Source of the DNA: Amyloporia xantha
Taxonomy: Eukaryota > Basidiomycota > Agaricomycetes > Polyporales > Adustoporiaceae
NCBI GenBank assembly: GCA_036971615.1
Contig: JAYKKR010000003.1
Span: 558,001 to 622,000, forward strand
Direction: 5' to 3'
Length of the DNA stretch: 64,000 nucleotides
The translations under genes and the position numbers were made by a program. Each line of letters opens with the position of its first letter. Position 1 is the first letter of the stretch. This document shows positions 40,933-53,300 of this stretch, piece by piece. A model generated the notes under the pieces. It was not told the DNA's origin. It was given only the letters and a program-made list of their open reading frames with translations, and searched no databases.

Positions 40933-42658
40933 ATGGCAAATGGCTTCACCAAAGTCCGAAATGGACATGCCATAGCGCCCATACACGCTCGTCAAAAGCG
41001 AGATAGTAAGCGATCCAATTTGTAATGGAGCACCAAGCCTGACTTTCCTAGCATGCTCGTCGGGGGGATTCTATAAGTCCCCCACTGCCCAGGAGGTTGT
41101 CTCATCCGACAGCACCCTGAACATCAGCTGGGACACTTCCTGCATGACCACCTCTGAGGTCGACATCTACTTGTACGCACCAAACGCTGAGAACTCGCTC
41201 ATACATGAATGGGAGAACGTCGATTTCAACTATGGGAGCTACAATACGACGCTTACACCCAGCTGGTGGAACTCGACGGCGACAGTCAGCCTGCAGCTCC
41301 TGATCATCCAAGCCGGCACACCCCTCTTCCTCAGGACCCTACCCGCGGGTCCAGTATTCAACGCAACGTACAAGGGCAGCAGTTCTGGAAGCGGCGCGAC
41401 GTCTGTCGTGGGCACCGTCACGGACGTGAACAACGCACCGGGGGCGAACAAGCACGGGCTATCAAAGGGCAGTGTCGCCGCGGTGGTCATTATCCTTCTC
41501 CTACTTGCCGGTGCAGTTGCCGCAGGCTTCTACATTCGACGGACCCGTGCCCGAGGGAAGGGCAAGCGGGAGCGGTTCAGCGTCGCAGTGGACAAGCGGA
41601 TGTCGACGATCTCCTCGGACTGGAAATCGGTTACGACGGCGGGCGCGACGGCGGCGATCAGGAACAGCGTCATGATCTCGGAGGATGGCGTGGGCAAGCG
41701 CTCGTCGTCGTTCTCCTTCGGCGGCATCCGCCCGGCGAGCACGATCGCGCTCGAGGGCGGGCAGGCGGGAGTCGGCGCGCGGGGCTTGCAGATGAGCGAG
41801 AAGACCAGTATAGACCTGACTGCGCCTCATATGGCGCAGCTCAGGCCTGGAGTGCGCGCATCCACGTTCACTGCGGCCGATCGCGCATCGCGGGTGTCTC
41901 GCGTGTCGTTTGCTCCCGATACACGTCCGTCGTCGGAGTGGAGGCGCACGCGGGCGTTCCACACGGGCTATGTGCCCCCACTGCCTGAAGTACATGTAAA
42001 GGAGACGGGAGAACTGTCTCCTACACAGGCTGCTGGTCCACTGGACCTCACGGCGGACGATATTCGCGCACGAATGGCTGGCCAGGACACGCAGTCTCGC
42101 GGAAGCATGGATGCGATGATGCCCGCTTTGTCCAGTGCGTACTATGAAATCTTCACAGATTAATTGCCGCTCATACCTGTCCTTTACTGTTCAGTGATGC
42201 GCACTGGCAGCGAAGGCTCCGACGACGACATGCTCATTTCCGCTGACTCGAGCAGATCCCCGCCTACCGCTACCTCGCCGCTTCCTACCCCTCCTGCGCC
42301 AGTATATCCGGTCAATGAGTCGCCAGTCATGCACGTCATGCCGATGCCTTCGTTGCCTGCTGCTACCATGTCCCCCGACGACATGCTCCGCGCGTATGCG
42401 GAGCGCACGCTGCGCTCCCCGCCTCCCCTCGCCACATCTGCCGCAAGCTACAATGGTAGCGGCATGCGTACATTGTATGCGCCCTCTACCTCCATCATAC
42501 CAGAGGCCCCGCAGCCTGCTATGCTTGCGCCCTCGTCCCCTGAATCGCTGTACCCCGGCACACCGCAGTATGCGGAAGACTCGTACAGGCAGAGCTTTGC
42601 TCCTACCGAGGACAGCCGGTACGGAGATGAGAACGTTGAGCACGGGACCGCCGAGTAA
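40933..42658 (+). CDS. Single-pass membrane protein with long cytoplasmic tail
   Basis: Function unknown. Three exons (40933-41005, 41052-42134, 42195-42658) close at 539 residues. After a short basic N-terminus (IHARQKRD) comes an N-glycosylated ectodomain of about 110 residues starting CSSGGFYKSPTAQEVV, with TLNISWDTSC, several NST/NTT sites and WWNS. One membrane helix follows (VAAVVIILLLLAGAVAAGF), then an RRTRARGKGKR stop-transfer and about 370 residues of Ser/Thr/Pro-rich tail. The layout is like fungal wall-sensor or Mid2-like proteins, but I see no defining motif. No signal peptide is visible from this ATG, so an upstream exon may be missing; the helix could serve as the signal-anchor. 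A stop at 42161-42163 lies inside the 60-nt second intron and would truncate the tail if that intron is kept. Confidence 0.68.
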
Positions 42659-43290
42659 ACGGGATTACTGTGAGATGCAGGCTGCGACACCTTCCTTGCT
42701 TGCTCTCGATATCTCGTTTCCATCATTCCCAACCCTGTAACGATTGCTCAATGCCCCCCTATGGATCCGCTCAAGAAGGCCGCTTTCTATTGAAGGTTGT
42801 CCGTTCTCTCTATCCCCATCTTACCCCAATCCTCCCTCCTGCCGGGTCCTTTGTCTGTCCACATTCCTAACCGTCTGTCTCTCCGCCTTCCTGTTCTTTT
42901 ATTCGCCTGTCGGCTGATCTTCCTGTGTGCTACTCCGCTGGTGAGACATTTGACAACTTATCGTGTCCATCTTCCGTTCCCCTTGTTCCTACGTCTTGAG
43001 TCTTAGAAGCACTCGCAGAGGCTCTACACCCCAACACGACAGCGTCGTCATCTATACCCTTTATTTATGTATATTTCCGCGCTATCGCCCGAGCGTACGT
43101 CCCTTTCTACCGCTTGCCATCGTCGACGATGCCGTGTCCGTGTTTTTCTCCCTGCCGTGACTTTTAGCTTACGCGACCCGCGTGTTTCTCAGCCTTTGGT
43201 TTATGCGCCTTGCGATAGGTATCTTGTAATTCCAACATGTGGGTTTGTTCTGTCAGCAGTGTACATAAACTTGATCTCTCGTCACTGCCG
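42659..43290. other. Intergenic, CT-rich 3' region
   Basis: Strongly pyrimidine-rich on the plus strand (42780-43000), probably the 3' untranslated region and beyond. The open frames here are low-complexity Leu/Pro/Ser runs and not genes. Confidence 0.45.
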
Positions 43291-43866
43291 GCGTAATGGG
43301 CCCGACGGCCACTTTTACTAGTGGTGCTACTATTGTCTGATGTGCTGAACGCGATAATCGCCGCGCTCATGAGGTCTGAGGCCTGCAGTCTGAAGATACG
43401 AGACGGTATCATACCATTACTGTACGGTACGTCGGTAAGAGGTAGTGAAATGTAGCGGGGCGCTAGCTCGCCCGCACCCATGTGACATATGTGGAAAAAG
43501 ATGCACGAAATATGATATCTGATCTACCCACTTCACCGCGAAGGGGCCATAGCAGGCGACATATGCTCGTCCGCACGCTAGCTGTCTTGTAGTCGTCTGC
43601 TCCGAAGGAATGCAGCATAAAGACAGAGAAGGAGACCACCGTCTATCACGGTTCTATTAGCATAGCACGGGTCATGAAATCGGACGCCCTAGATGCGTCG
43701 ACGGTTGTCGCGAGAGTATTCAGCCCAACTGCTATATTTGCCTTCGTCCAGCACCTGGTCGCTGAGGAACATGGTGAGAATCAGCGTGGATGAACGCCAA
43801 CGAGAGGCCTACGATGGATGACTCTGGCTTCCAGTGCCTCGAACAGCAACAAAGATGATCGCCGCC
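43291..43866 (-). pseudogene. Truncated duplicate of the OST-alpha gene 3' end
   Basis: This stretch matches 47872-48958, the 3' flank and final exons of the OST-alpha-like gene. The 3' flank (43291-43480) corresponds to 47872-48060. Remnants then follow of the start of the penultimate region and of the exons at 48660-48757, 48810-48874 and 48926-48956. About 500 bp covering most of the last exon and the 11-nt exon are missing. It stops where the DUF6533 block begins. The frame is broken and no product is expected. Confidence 0.8.
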
Positions 43867-45420
43867 CGTGTTGATATTTCAAGGCACTGCATCATGATCC
43901 TTCCACTTCACCTCATTTCCGTGCCAACTCGACGGTGACATCTCGACCACACTTCTCGCTGCACTCAGCTCACTCCAAATGGTCTGATTCCGGCAGGGAC
44001 CGGGGTTTGATCTCTATCGCGCACAGTTTCCGGGGCAAAATATGGGAGGTACGCGCAGATTACCTGTATTGACTTGTCCGTACAAGTTATGTTCTCCAAG
44101 CTACAGCCATGACGGATACCGCTATAGACACAACGTTCGAGACATCTAGCTGCACAGCCGTCGTTGATGTGTGTGCTTTGCAAAGGTCGTACCGATGTTC
44201 ATTGATACAAACCCACAAGCGTGCGCTTGGAGATCTCATTCGACTGCTCCTGCATCAAGTATGTCTGCCAGTATTGAACGGTCGGTTGTCCTAGAATGGA
44301 ATGCTTCTTTGCACCCGCGCATCTCTTTGAAATTCATGCAGCGACGGTCCACGATGAAGCCTGCATTATAGGATAATCGATGGGCCACTCGATCGACCAT
44401 CCTGTGGTGAGTTGCCCACTTTGATTGACAACTGCACGAGCTGATGTCGCTCTCCCGTCAAACACTACGATAATATCCAGCAGAATGGACGAAGGCGATA
44501 CGTCGAGTTCGGGTCTATTCACGTTCAATGCGTGGGTATTGCGGACGTCGTTCCTCAAAATTTTCTATTCGACGAAATATCGGAACATCATTGTCCTTAT
44601 CGTGCTCATCTGACAGCTTTGCTGTGTAAGGCGGGACGATATGTGGTATGCGCGTCAAATATCGCGTTGAAGGTACTCGTAATCCGCCTCACGTCTCGCT
44701 CTATTAAAGTGTATCTCGTTGAATAGTCGGGGTTTGTTGCACTGATCTGACTTCGTCTAGGTTTTTCCCGCTGGCAATAAGCATATCGTTCTATAGATCA
44801 GAGTTGGCTGACTTTCTTGGCTTGCAACTTCGGTCGCGCTCGCTGTAGAGCCTTCGTCCAGACCATGTCCCATCATCATTATTATCTTGGTTCCATTCAC
44901 TTCCGTGGTCTCTATTGGATGTCCTGATTATCTCTCACACAGCCTTTGCAAAGGTTCTCCACTTGTGCCTGCGCCTTCGGAGCTCTTAACCTGGAAGCCA
45001 CTTGTCTATCTGATGAGTGAATCCATCATGGGGCGCGGCTGCCATAGCCATCAACACGTGTTCGAAGCGTGAATGGGGTGAGGAGGAGTGCTACTGGCTT
45101 ATCAGATATTACAAACACAGCGGAACTTCCGTCATACCTTTTCGGTTTGATGATCGCACTTTCTTCTGCTGCTGGCCGCTGGATGTTGTTCTTTAGAGAT
45201 AAGAAGATTGCCATGTCGTTGGACGGGGGCAGAGGGGTCACAACGTCAGCAAATTGCGATGTTTGCTGCATAGGTATTTGACCCGAGAGAACTGCGCCGC
45301 AAAAGCCATTGTTGTTACCTCACAGAGATGGAGGTGCTGTGATGAATCATCGGATATAAGCCCCTGGGGCCTGGGAGACTCAGATGAAACAGCTCATTAT
45401 CCATATCTCAAAGTTCATAT

Positions 45421-45503
45421 ATGACAGTGGATAGCAACTTACCACTCTTCCATGACTTGGATAAAATCATGACAGTGGATAGCAGCTTACCACTCTTCCA
45501 TGA
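45421..45503. repeat. 48-bp-period direct repeat in promoter of DUF6533 copy 2
   Basis: A 35-bp block (ATGACAGTGGATAGCA...) at 45421-45455 recurs at 45469-45503 with one base changed. Copy 1 has only one such block, near 6486-6520. It lies 130-210 bp upstream of the ATG and just before the TATA box, so it may alter the promoter. Confidence 0.75.
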
Positions 45504-45546
45504 TATAACCATGATCAGATTCACATCTGTGTCAGTAATTAATAGG

Positions 45547-45553
45547 TATATAA
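45547..45553 (+). promoter_or_regulatory. TATA box of DUF6533 gene, copy 2
   Basis: TATATAA followed by GGGCCC, 85 bp upstream of the ATG at 45632, matching the element of copy 1. Confidence 0.6.
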
Positions 45554-45631
45554 GGGCCCTGGTGTCCACCACCATTTGCATGAACTCATCTTGACATTCA
45601 CTCTGCTGCACTTGGGTCAATTTGTATCATT

Positions 45632-47395
45632 ATGTCATCAGTGGTCTCTGAAGAAGCAATTTTAACTGCCCAACAAGCGTATGTCTAGTTGTCTACTTCT
45701 ATATTGCATGATAAGCTGATTTTCAAACAGGTTCATAGAACTATGTTGTTCAGTGTCTATGTTTGGTGAGCCTCAACAGTCTCATTTGCATCCAGAGTTT
45801 GACAATGTGGATCTTGATTCTGATAGTTCTGTACATTTATGAGCATGCAATCACCCTTGACCAGCAGATTCAAGTAGTTTGGCACCAAAAAATAACAGGT
45901 GCCACAGTGGTATATGCTATTCTCCACCTCACAACACTGCTGTATGCAATCCTATATCTCTCAAATCTGTTTGTGGAATCTTGTCAAGTGTGTCAGACCC
46001 ATTCTTAAGGTGTCTGGTTGTTATGACTTACTCTGATCATGTTCCTCTTAGGCGTATGTTATTTTTCTCAGCTATCAAAGGGCTCAAGATGCTCATAATC
46101 ACCCCTACCTACCTAGGGGCTATATCTCATGTCTACTCATCAATGTGGCAAATATTATTCAATGGTTGCTATATGGCAGTGAGTTGACACACTTCAAGCT
46201 GAATGAAATTATGTTTCACACTGCCACAGTCATGGCTGCTGCTCGTGTATATGCCATCAATGGCCGACATTGGAGGGTACCATCTATTGTGTTCATATTA
46301 TTCCTTCCTAACATAACTATATTATTGGTGGGCAATTTCTTACATTTGTAATTCTCAACAATATCTAATATGATAGATGTTTAGTATGAGTGTACTACAT
46401 TCAAATACACAGCAGCTCCATCACCAGTTGGCTGCATCATATATTATGACACCTCTCTTATACTGCTTGATAAGTCAGTATTTCTGTTGAATTGTATGGT
46501 TTCAAAACTGATTTCCATCATAGATGTCTGTAGCTCTTTTTTTTCAATACTGAGCTAATACTCTGCTATTGCAGGGGATGCAGTTGCCAGTGGATGTGCA
46601 ATTGCCTCTGATGCCATTGTACTATTATCTACCTGGCACACTACATATGGAATAAAGAGATTGGTTGACCTGGCTGATAGAAATATCTCATTAGGGACTT
46701 TGTTGCTAAGAGATGGTGTGTATTTGGGCTGTGATGGTTATATTGGATGCTGATTTTGAATCTTCCTCTACCTAATCTAAGGAACTATCTTTTTTGGGTA
46801 TTATGTCTCAAGCTGTAGCTTGCAGGGATAAACACTGAATGGTTGTTGTGAATCATGTGCACAGGGCAATACTGGTGCTTGATACACTCTATATGGCTCT
46901 GGAATTCACCAATGTAAATCTGACTAGATGATAGTTATTGATAACAGCTAATGATGTGATCTAGAAGTTCAATGACATGGGCATAGTGGTCAATATGTCT
47001 GTATATGAAGATAATCTGCCTACTTCTGAATTACTAGTCATGCTTACAATTGCCTCCTTTGCAGTTTGACAACCATCCTGATTTCACGACTGTTTCTCAA
47101 TCTGCGCCAAGTACACATGTCACAAAATGCAATTTCAGGACCTTCAGAAATGTCAAGCATAAACTTTGCCTCACAGATGTTGGGGCCTCTTGGGGCACCT
47201 GTAGACCATGGACTGTCTACAGCAGAAGATAGACTTACTGTGCTGGATTCCAATGGAGAAGAGATTGCAATGTCAAGCTTGTCAGGAGAAGGGGAAGAGG
47301 ATAATCATTTACAGAGTGATGAAGTAGAAGAAGATGAACCTGAGGTCTTGCATGTTGCAAAAGAGCCTCTGAAGTATGGTCTTGGATTGGAATAA
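45632..47395 (+). CDS. DUF6533-type multi-pass membrane protein, copy 2
   Basis: Paralog of 6646-8407, with introns conserved in place and mostly in sequence. It starts MSSVVSEEAI. Intron 1 has a normal GT donor (GTATGT at 45679). The signature reads YIYEHAITLDQQIQVVW, followed by the first long helix. RVYAINGRHW comes after the middle helices, and the last exon gives ISRLFLNLR and an acidic tail ending GLGLE. The middle exons (about 46010-46190) differ from copy 1 by small indels. I could not find one reading that suits both copies, so one of them may be impaired there. Function unknown. The promoter region carries an extra 48-bp repeat. Confidence 0.68.
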
Positions 47396-48157
47396 AAGAA
47401 TGGTATTGAGAACTCAGAAAAGACAATGTCCTCTATGTAAGAACTACTACCCTTATTGTGTGATATTATGACCTAGCTTATATTTCTTCATCCTCAGATA
47501 AAAACTTGAATGTGAACATCAGATATTCTTGTGTATGCATCTCAACTATTTCTGCCAGTCCAGATAGATTAGCTTGGCATGCTAGATTTTGTTTTCTGAC
47601 TATTTCAATTCTCTTAAAATTCAACAATAGCATGTAGCACCAGTGATGAGAACTAGATAAGAAGCTTGAAGGGAAACATATGGTCAGCCAATAATATGAT
47701 GAAAATATTCTCGAGCAACACAAAACCCAATCACATCCAATCACTTGATTTTTTTGGAACCACAGCCTGGCAATAGGATACAGATAAGTTGGTCTTGCTT
47801 CAGGTATGTGACAATAGTGGAATTCTAGCTGCAAAGATTAGGAGCCTGCCCTGCATCTTCCCAGACTATGTAGCGTGATGGGCCCGACGACTACTTTTAC
47901 TGTTGGCGCCGTGACATTATGCTCTGAGTTGCTTGATAGGATAATCGCCGTGCTCATGAGGGCTGAAGGCTCGAGATCTGAAGACACGAGATGGTATCAT
48001 ACCATTACGGCAGGAGAAATTGTTACACTAAAACAAGAGTAATGAAATGTCCATGAGATAGCGCGGCGCCAATTTCCCCGCGAAAAGAAATTCATTACGC
48101 ACGAACCAACATATGTGAAAAAGATGCGCGAAACTATTCTAATCCGACGTACCCACT

Positions 48158-50352
48158 TCACCGCGGAGGGCTTCTCCGCGCGCCCACGGGCGCAGGCGGC
48201 ACAGCATACCTCTCCCCCATCGACTCGGTGCTCGACCCGGGGCTGCCCGCGCCGACGCCAGCGACCGGTGTTCCCTGGGGGCTGGTGTACGTATACGGCG
48301 CTAGTCTGATATTTTCGTCGTAGCTCATACGTGGACGGAGGCCGGAGGACTCACTCGCGCCGTAGGGGAGGCCCGACGACGCGATGCCGAAGGCCTCCCC
48401 GAAATCCATCTTCTGGCGCGTCTTGCCGTCCTCGTCGAGCGCGGTCAGGCGCGGGCCGCGGGTCTGTGGTCGGCCGAGGATGTAGTCGACGAAGAACTTC
48501 ATCGAGCCGATGATCTCGATCGCAAAGTCGGCTGTGGGGGTGAGGGTGTCAGCTAGGGAAACGGCGTTGCTGGGTGACATTAAGACGCACTGTAGTTTAT
48601 GCTGTTGGCGAATACAGAACGAATCAGTATGAGCCATCACGTAGAGAGATGTAGCCCACCTGTCCCACAGCGGGCGCCAGATGCTCGTTCGCACGCCAGG
48701 TATCTTGTAGTCGCCTACTCCGAAAGCATATATCATGAAGGCAGAGAAGAAGACCATCTATCGCGATCCCATCAGCATGGCGCGGGTCTCGAGATAACGC
48801 CCTAGATACCTCGATGGTTGTTGCGAGCGCGTTCAGCCCATCTGCTATATTTGTCTCGGTCCAGTACTTGGTCGCTGAGGAACACGGTGAGAATCAGCGC
48901 AGATGAGCACCGACGAGAGGCCTACCATGGATGACTCTGCCTTCCAATGCATCGAACTGAAACGGGGATGATCAGAGAACAGACACCAGTAAGCTAGCGA
49001 GAAACATACAACCAAACCCTGGTAGAACGTGAACATGACAATCAACTTGATGGACAAGAACTTGGCAAGCGGCTTGCGCCCCTTGAGCTCCTCCCGCGTG
49101 AGGCCGTAGAACAGGATCAGCCCGTACAACGCGATGCTGCACACGAGCGTTGTCATCAGAACGCAGCTATGTCGCTAGTGGACAGCACGCACGTTATACT
49201 GACGCCATCGATCACCTCGATGTACGCGTTTGCCGTTTTGAAGCTCCAGGGCCCCGACTCACACAGGACGCCCTTCGCTTGGCAGATGATGCCGACGATG
49301 GAGAGCACTGTATGCGCGAACTGGTCAGCCGTCATACGCATCGGGAGGCATGGGTGCTGACCTGGTCGGATTATGACATATTGCAGCACGGACCACTGTA
49401 CAGTGTCAGAAAACCCGACAAGTCAATCATAGTGAGGATCTTACTTTGAGGGTATACATGAAGTACGCCTAGCACGCACTCAGCACGGCAGTAAACAGGA
49501 TACGACACCATGCGTACCTTCGTCGGTCTGTACCTCAAGCAGCAAAACTAGCGCACGAGGCTTCATGTCAGAATTTCAGAGACAAAAACTATGCTGCACC
49601 GCAGACGGACCGGAAGCGGAAGCTTGTGTTTGTCTTTGCGCGCAATCGCGTTGTCGATGTTGTGGTCTGCAGCAGTCGCAGCAACGAACTCGACGAGAAG
49701 AAGGCTTATCGACGCCTGAGTATGACTTCGTCTCACCGAACTCTTAGACTCACAGGAATGCGCTCAGTGTCACGGACTGTGTATCACACGATTAGTATCT
49801 CGACGGGGTCCAAAGCGGCGGCTTGCATACCTCGTACGCTGGAGAATGCCAGATTCAGTGTCAGCTCAGGACTTGCTGACAGATACATATGGCCTACCTG
49901 ATTCGATGAGGGAGTAGTAGGTGTAGCTGCGGAAGTATCGGAACGAAAAGAAGGAGATGACGGCGTAGACGGCGGGCATGTACAATATTCGCAAGCTGGG
50001 GGAGAAGAGTCAGTGCCCGTCTTCCTCCGCCTCGAGACACGCTGCGTACATTTGGCGCTGTTCTGCGCGGTTGGTATAATGTCTGCGCCGGCGAGACTCA
50101 GTACCTTCGATTAGCTTCAAATTCAGGGGAGATGCCTTACAGACAGTGTTGCAGGACGTTGATGAGAGTGAGTATGACAGTCTGGTGGAAGCGATAATCA
50201 GCTTTTCCTCCATATAAGCGGGGTGCATGGTGAAGTTAGTCGGCTACGATAGATGGAAGACAATATCGAATGGCGTTCACCGCTGACGACTTCGCGGGTG
50301 CATATGCAGGGTACTGCGTAACGGTGTGCCATGGTATTGACTGACTATGCAT
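48158..50352 (-). CDS. OST-alpha/TMEM184 (DUF300)-family membrane protein, 17 exons
   Basis: Seven-helix-type membrane protein of the organic solute transporter alpha / TMEM184 family; in fungi its role is unclear. Exons (descending): 50352-50248, 50181-50141, 50082-50050, 49995-49898, 49838-49831, 49776-49754, 49704-49611, 49547-49518, 49468-49445, 49395-49362, 49307-49193, 49136-49010, 48956-48926, 48874-48810, 48757-48660, 48601-48591, 48531-48158; 436 residues, phases close throughout. Family marks: RILYMPAVYAVISFFSFR, ESAYESVTLSAFLLLL, FCCLRYRPTK, GVLCESGPWSF, FYGLTREELKGRKPLAKFL, IKLIVMFTFYQ, FDALEGRVIHATKYWT, WDSINYTDFAIEI. The tail is Pro/Ser-rich and cytosolic. Exons of 8 and 11 nt encode AYE and the SINY joint. 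The start (50352) is the least certain point. A broken 3' copy is at 43291-43866. Confidence 0.9.
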
Positions 50353-53300
50353 ACTCTCGAAGTCTCGGGGCTCAGCAATTGCATTCCCTGATGACTGTAT
50401 ATTCATGACAAACCCGGAGGCCGATCCCTGTCATTGTACGAGCGAACACGGATAAAGCACAACACCCGCGTTCGGAGCGTGGACATGGCGTTGTAGCTAA
50501 GCACATTGCTCCGCTTCACGATGTCCACTCCATTGCTCGATGATCCGAACAGCGAGCAAGCTGTCCATCGTGGTGGTAGCACTTCCGCACGATAGCCGTC
50601 AATATAGCTTCGCGCGCTGCTCCCGGTGAGAGCACTCACAAGATAGCCATCGAATGCGGAATAGATGTGCATAGCTACGACCACTATCCCGTAGTGTTGC
50701 TCGGAGGTAAGGTGCGCCTTGGCCCGACCGGCTACTTTGAGATGCCTTGAACCGGGTTTTACCCCAAAGGTAACAAGGTCAGCTCGCCGCCGGTGCCAAC
50801 CGCAGAGGTCAGGCGTTGCCGCTCATAAACGACTCCAATACAAGTTGAGTGGAGCAGGGAGCAGGCTAGACAATTGGAAGCTACAGGAAAGGGCTGTCCC
50901 AAAGATTCACAATTGCTTCGGTGGACTTCGGAGGCAGCCGCTTCAACGCCTGGCCTTACCTCCCAGCAACATTACCACTGGGAAAAGATGCTCCATGTAT
51001 ACAGAGAACGAGGCGCCCACGCGATCGAACCATCTCACAGGCTAGGGGATATGTTTGGAGCCTGAACACGGCACTGGTAGCCAATCACTGGGCTCCACTG
51101 AACGATGTTGGTCCACTGCTCGAAGCTCCAAACATTGAACAGGATTTCCACCACGTGGGGTCAATTCTCGACGGAATGAAATTGGGCAATGCCCCCTGAA
51201 CATTCAGAAAGAGAGAAACGACGTACCGCCACTGCGCAACACCCCGAGATGAGCCAACCTATGCGATGTGCATCCCAGTCTACTCCGCTGCTGCTCCAGA
51301 AGCTGCCTTGCTCTACGGCTGCGGTGTTATCTGACGGACAGAGGGAGGAGTTGACCATGATATTGAGTGTGACTGCGGAATCTGTTTCTCAAAAACTGCG
51401 GCGGCTCGTTACTAGTCTTGAGTTAAGACGCCGTTTATGAGATGGACCTCGTCAAGATTGCGAAGGACAAGCGAGAGCAATGTACAGAGAGAGGGGAATC
51501 AGAGAGACAATGAGGGGACCGCGTTATAATGCCCACCAGTGAGCGGTGTCGCTGCGCGCAGTAATAAGCTGCCTCTTCCCGCTGGGATCGGGACGGCCTG
51601 CATTTGTCAGCAACCTTTGCTAATCCGCTATCCCGATTTGGCTGCTGTACTTGGTCCGCAGCCGCTTGCTTACCACTGCCATATACACTCAGCCCACGAC
51701 CCAACCTTGCACATCACGCATGCACTGACAAAGGGGACATGAAAGGACATACAACTGAGCATACAACTGTATGCAACGACTGGGTCTTTGCTGCAACTTT
51801 TTGCTTGGCTCGGACTGAGACGACTTTGTAGCGCATCGAACGACATGCACTGCATCTATTGACACTTGTCGTAGTCTATCTTCCTATCTGAACAGCATTT
51901 GCAACACCCGAGCAATGGCGTAATGTCTGCGATATATGATCTGCGCTCCCTGCGGAAAGCAATGCTAGCGTTCCGAGTCGGCCATCCTCGACTAACAAAC
52001 GGGACCATAAGGACCCCGGCGAACCCCCCAACAGCTTTGATCCCGAAAAAGCCATTTTCGGACCTGGCGAACACGCCCTTTTCGGACCACAAAAATCAAA
52101 CCTCGCGCGAAGGAGGCCACATTCGGTCCAAAATGGGATCAGACCTCCATGGGTTCCAGGCTCCTTCCCGCCACTTTCGGGAGGTAGGGGGCCCATCCGA
52201 GGGACTTTATGACATACGGAAAACATACCAGCCACAATACGGCGATATCCGAGCTAATTTCCAACTCAGCCCAAATTCAAACACCTCAATCTTATCCCCC
52301 TCTACCTCCCTATTCCTCAAAAGTGTTACGGTGCGCTCGGTAGTTGCTGATGTCAGAACTGATGTTAGAACTGATTAATATATACATATGGAAAGAGACA
52401 CGAGCTTTACCATGTCGCGTTTCCGAGAACCCGCGCATTGTTCATTTCAGCCCCAACAGAACGCTTGCGACGGGAAGCCGCTCCTTTCAACAGCTCATCG
52501 ACCTTGCATGTAAGCTCCGTTTTGATGGATTCAAGCTTATACCGCTCAAATTAGACTCGAATTCAGACATTGTGTTCAACTATGGAGCACATAAAATTCA
52601 AGTCTACTGTAATACATGGCTGCCGCTGGACCCTACATCAAGTATTTAACTGGTCTCCATAATCTCCATATTCGACCGAAAGGCTGCCTAATCTGTGCGA
52701 GTGCGTCGGCTAGGGTGGGGTTTGGTAGAATTTCTGGGAACCACCGAACACGCCCCAAATCAGGTGGTCTTTCGGGCTTTGAGAGATCGGTCATAGCGGT
52801 CAGAGGTGCATTTTCGGACCATTTCGCCTTGGACCTGTCGGTCCACGGACCCCCATTTTCGGACTTTAGGGATCAAAGCTCTGTGAGGGTTTGCCGGGGT
52901 CCTGGACCATATCATTCACAGCGCCTGAAACCAGATGCTGAGTTGCTATCCCCGCCTGCCTATGTCTCAGATAAGTTCTCAGAAGAGACATTACAAAATC
53001 TTATGATATTTGCCGATATCATACTTCGGATTGCGATTACTGGCAGGATGGCCACCGTTCGGTTCATAGACACAGGGAGCCTTGCACTGATCAGTCCCAC
53101 CCTGATGCTCGTTATCATATCGCGGTACGAATGTCAGATGAGCGACGTGGACTACCTTCTTGGTCTGATTGCATGGACACCGTCTCCATTGGCCTAGGGG
53201 ATCGCACAGAGCGCACAAGCTTACGAAAACGAGCACTTAAATCACATCAGGTTCTCTTCTGATCAAGTTCACCCAACATGGAATGGTCCCCGCGGCTCGC

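Larger units (their letters stand above)
43868..47872 (+). repeat. Segmental duplication, copy 2
   Basis: Second copy of 5617-8865. Its left edge is a diverged piece of the carboxylesterase last exon (about 43868-43985, recognisable by CTTCTCGCTGCACT and CACTCCAAATG). Relative to copy 1 it carries about 480 extra bp at roughly 44225-44725, with no gene that I can name. The right edge meets the OST-alpha 3' flank at about 47872. The block is therefore flanked on both sides by OST-alpha 3' sequence. Confidence 0.85.

Noticed and set aside
42164..42658. Separate gene of 164 codons after the membrane-protein frame
   Set aside because: It is in the same frame as the upstream exon and directly follows its stop; a 60-nt GT-AG intron joins the two, so it is the third exon.
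30777..42658. Secondary-metabolite gene cluster around the P450s
   Set aside because: No terpene cyclase, polyketide synthase, NRPS or prenyltransferase core gene is present; the P450s are tandem copies.
51899..52378. 159-codon plus-strand gene
   Set aside because: It runs through the left arm of an inverted-repeat element and shows no family marks.
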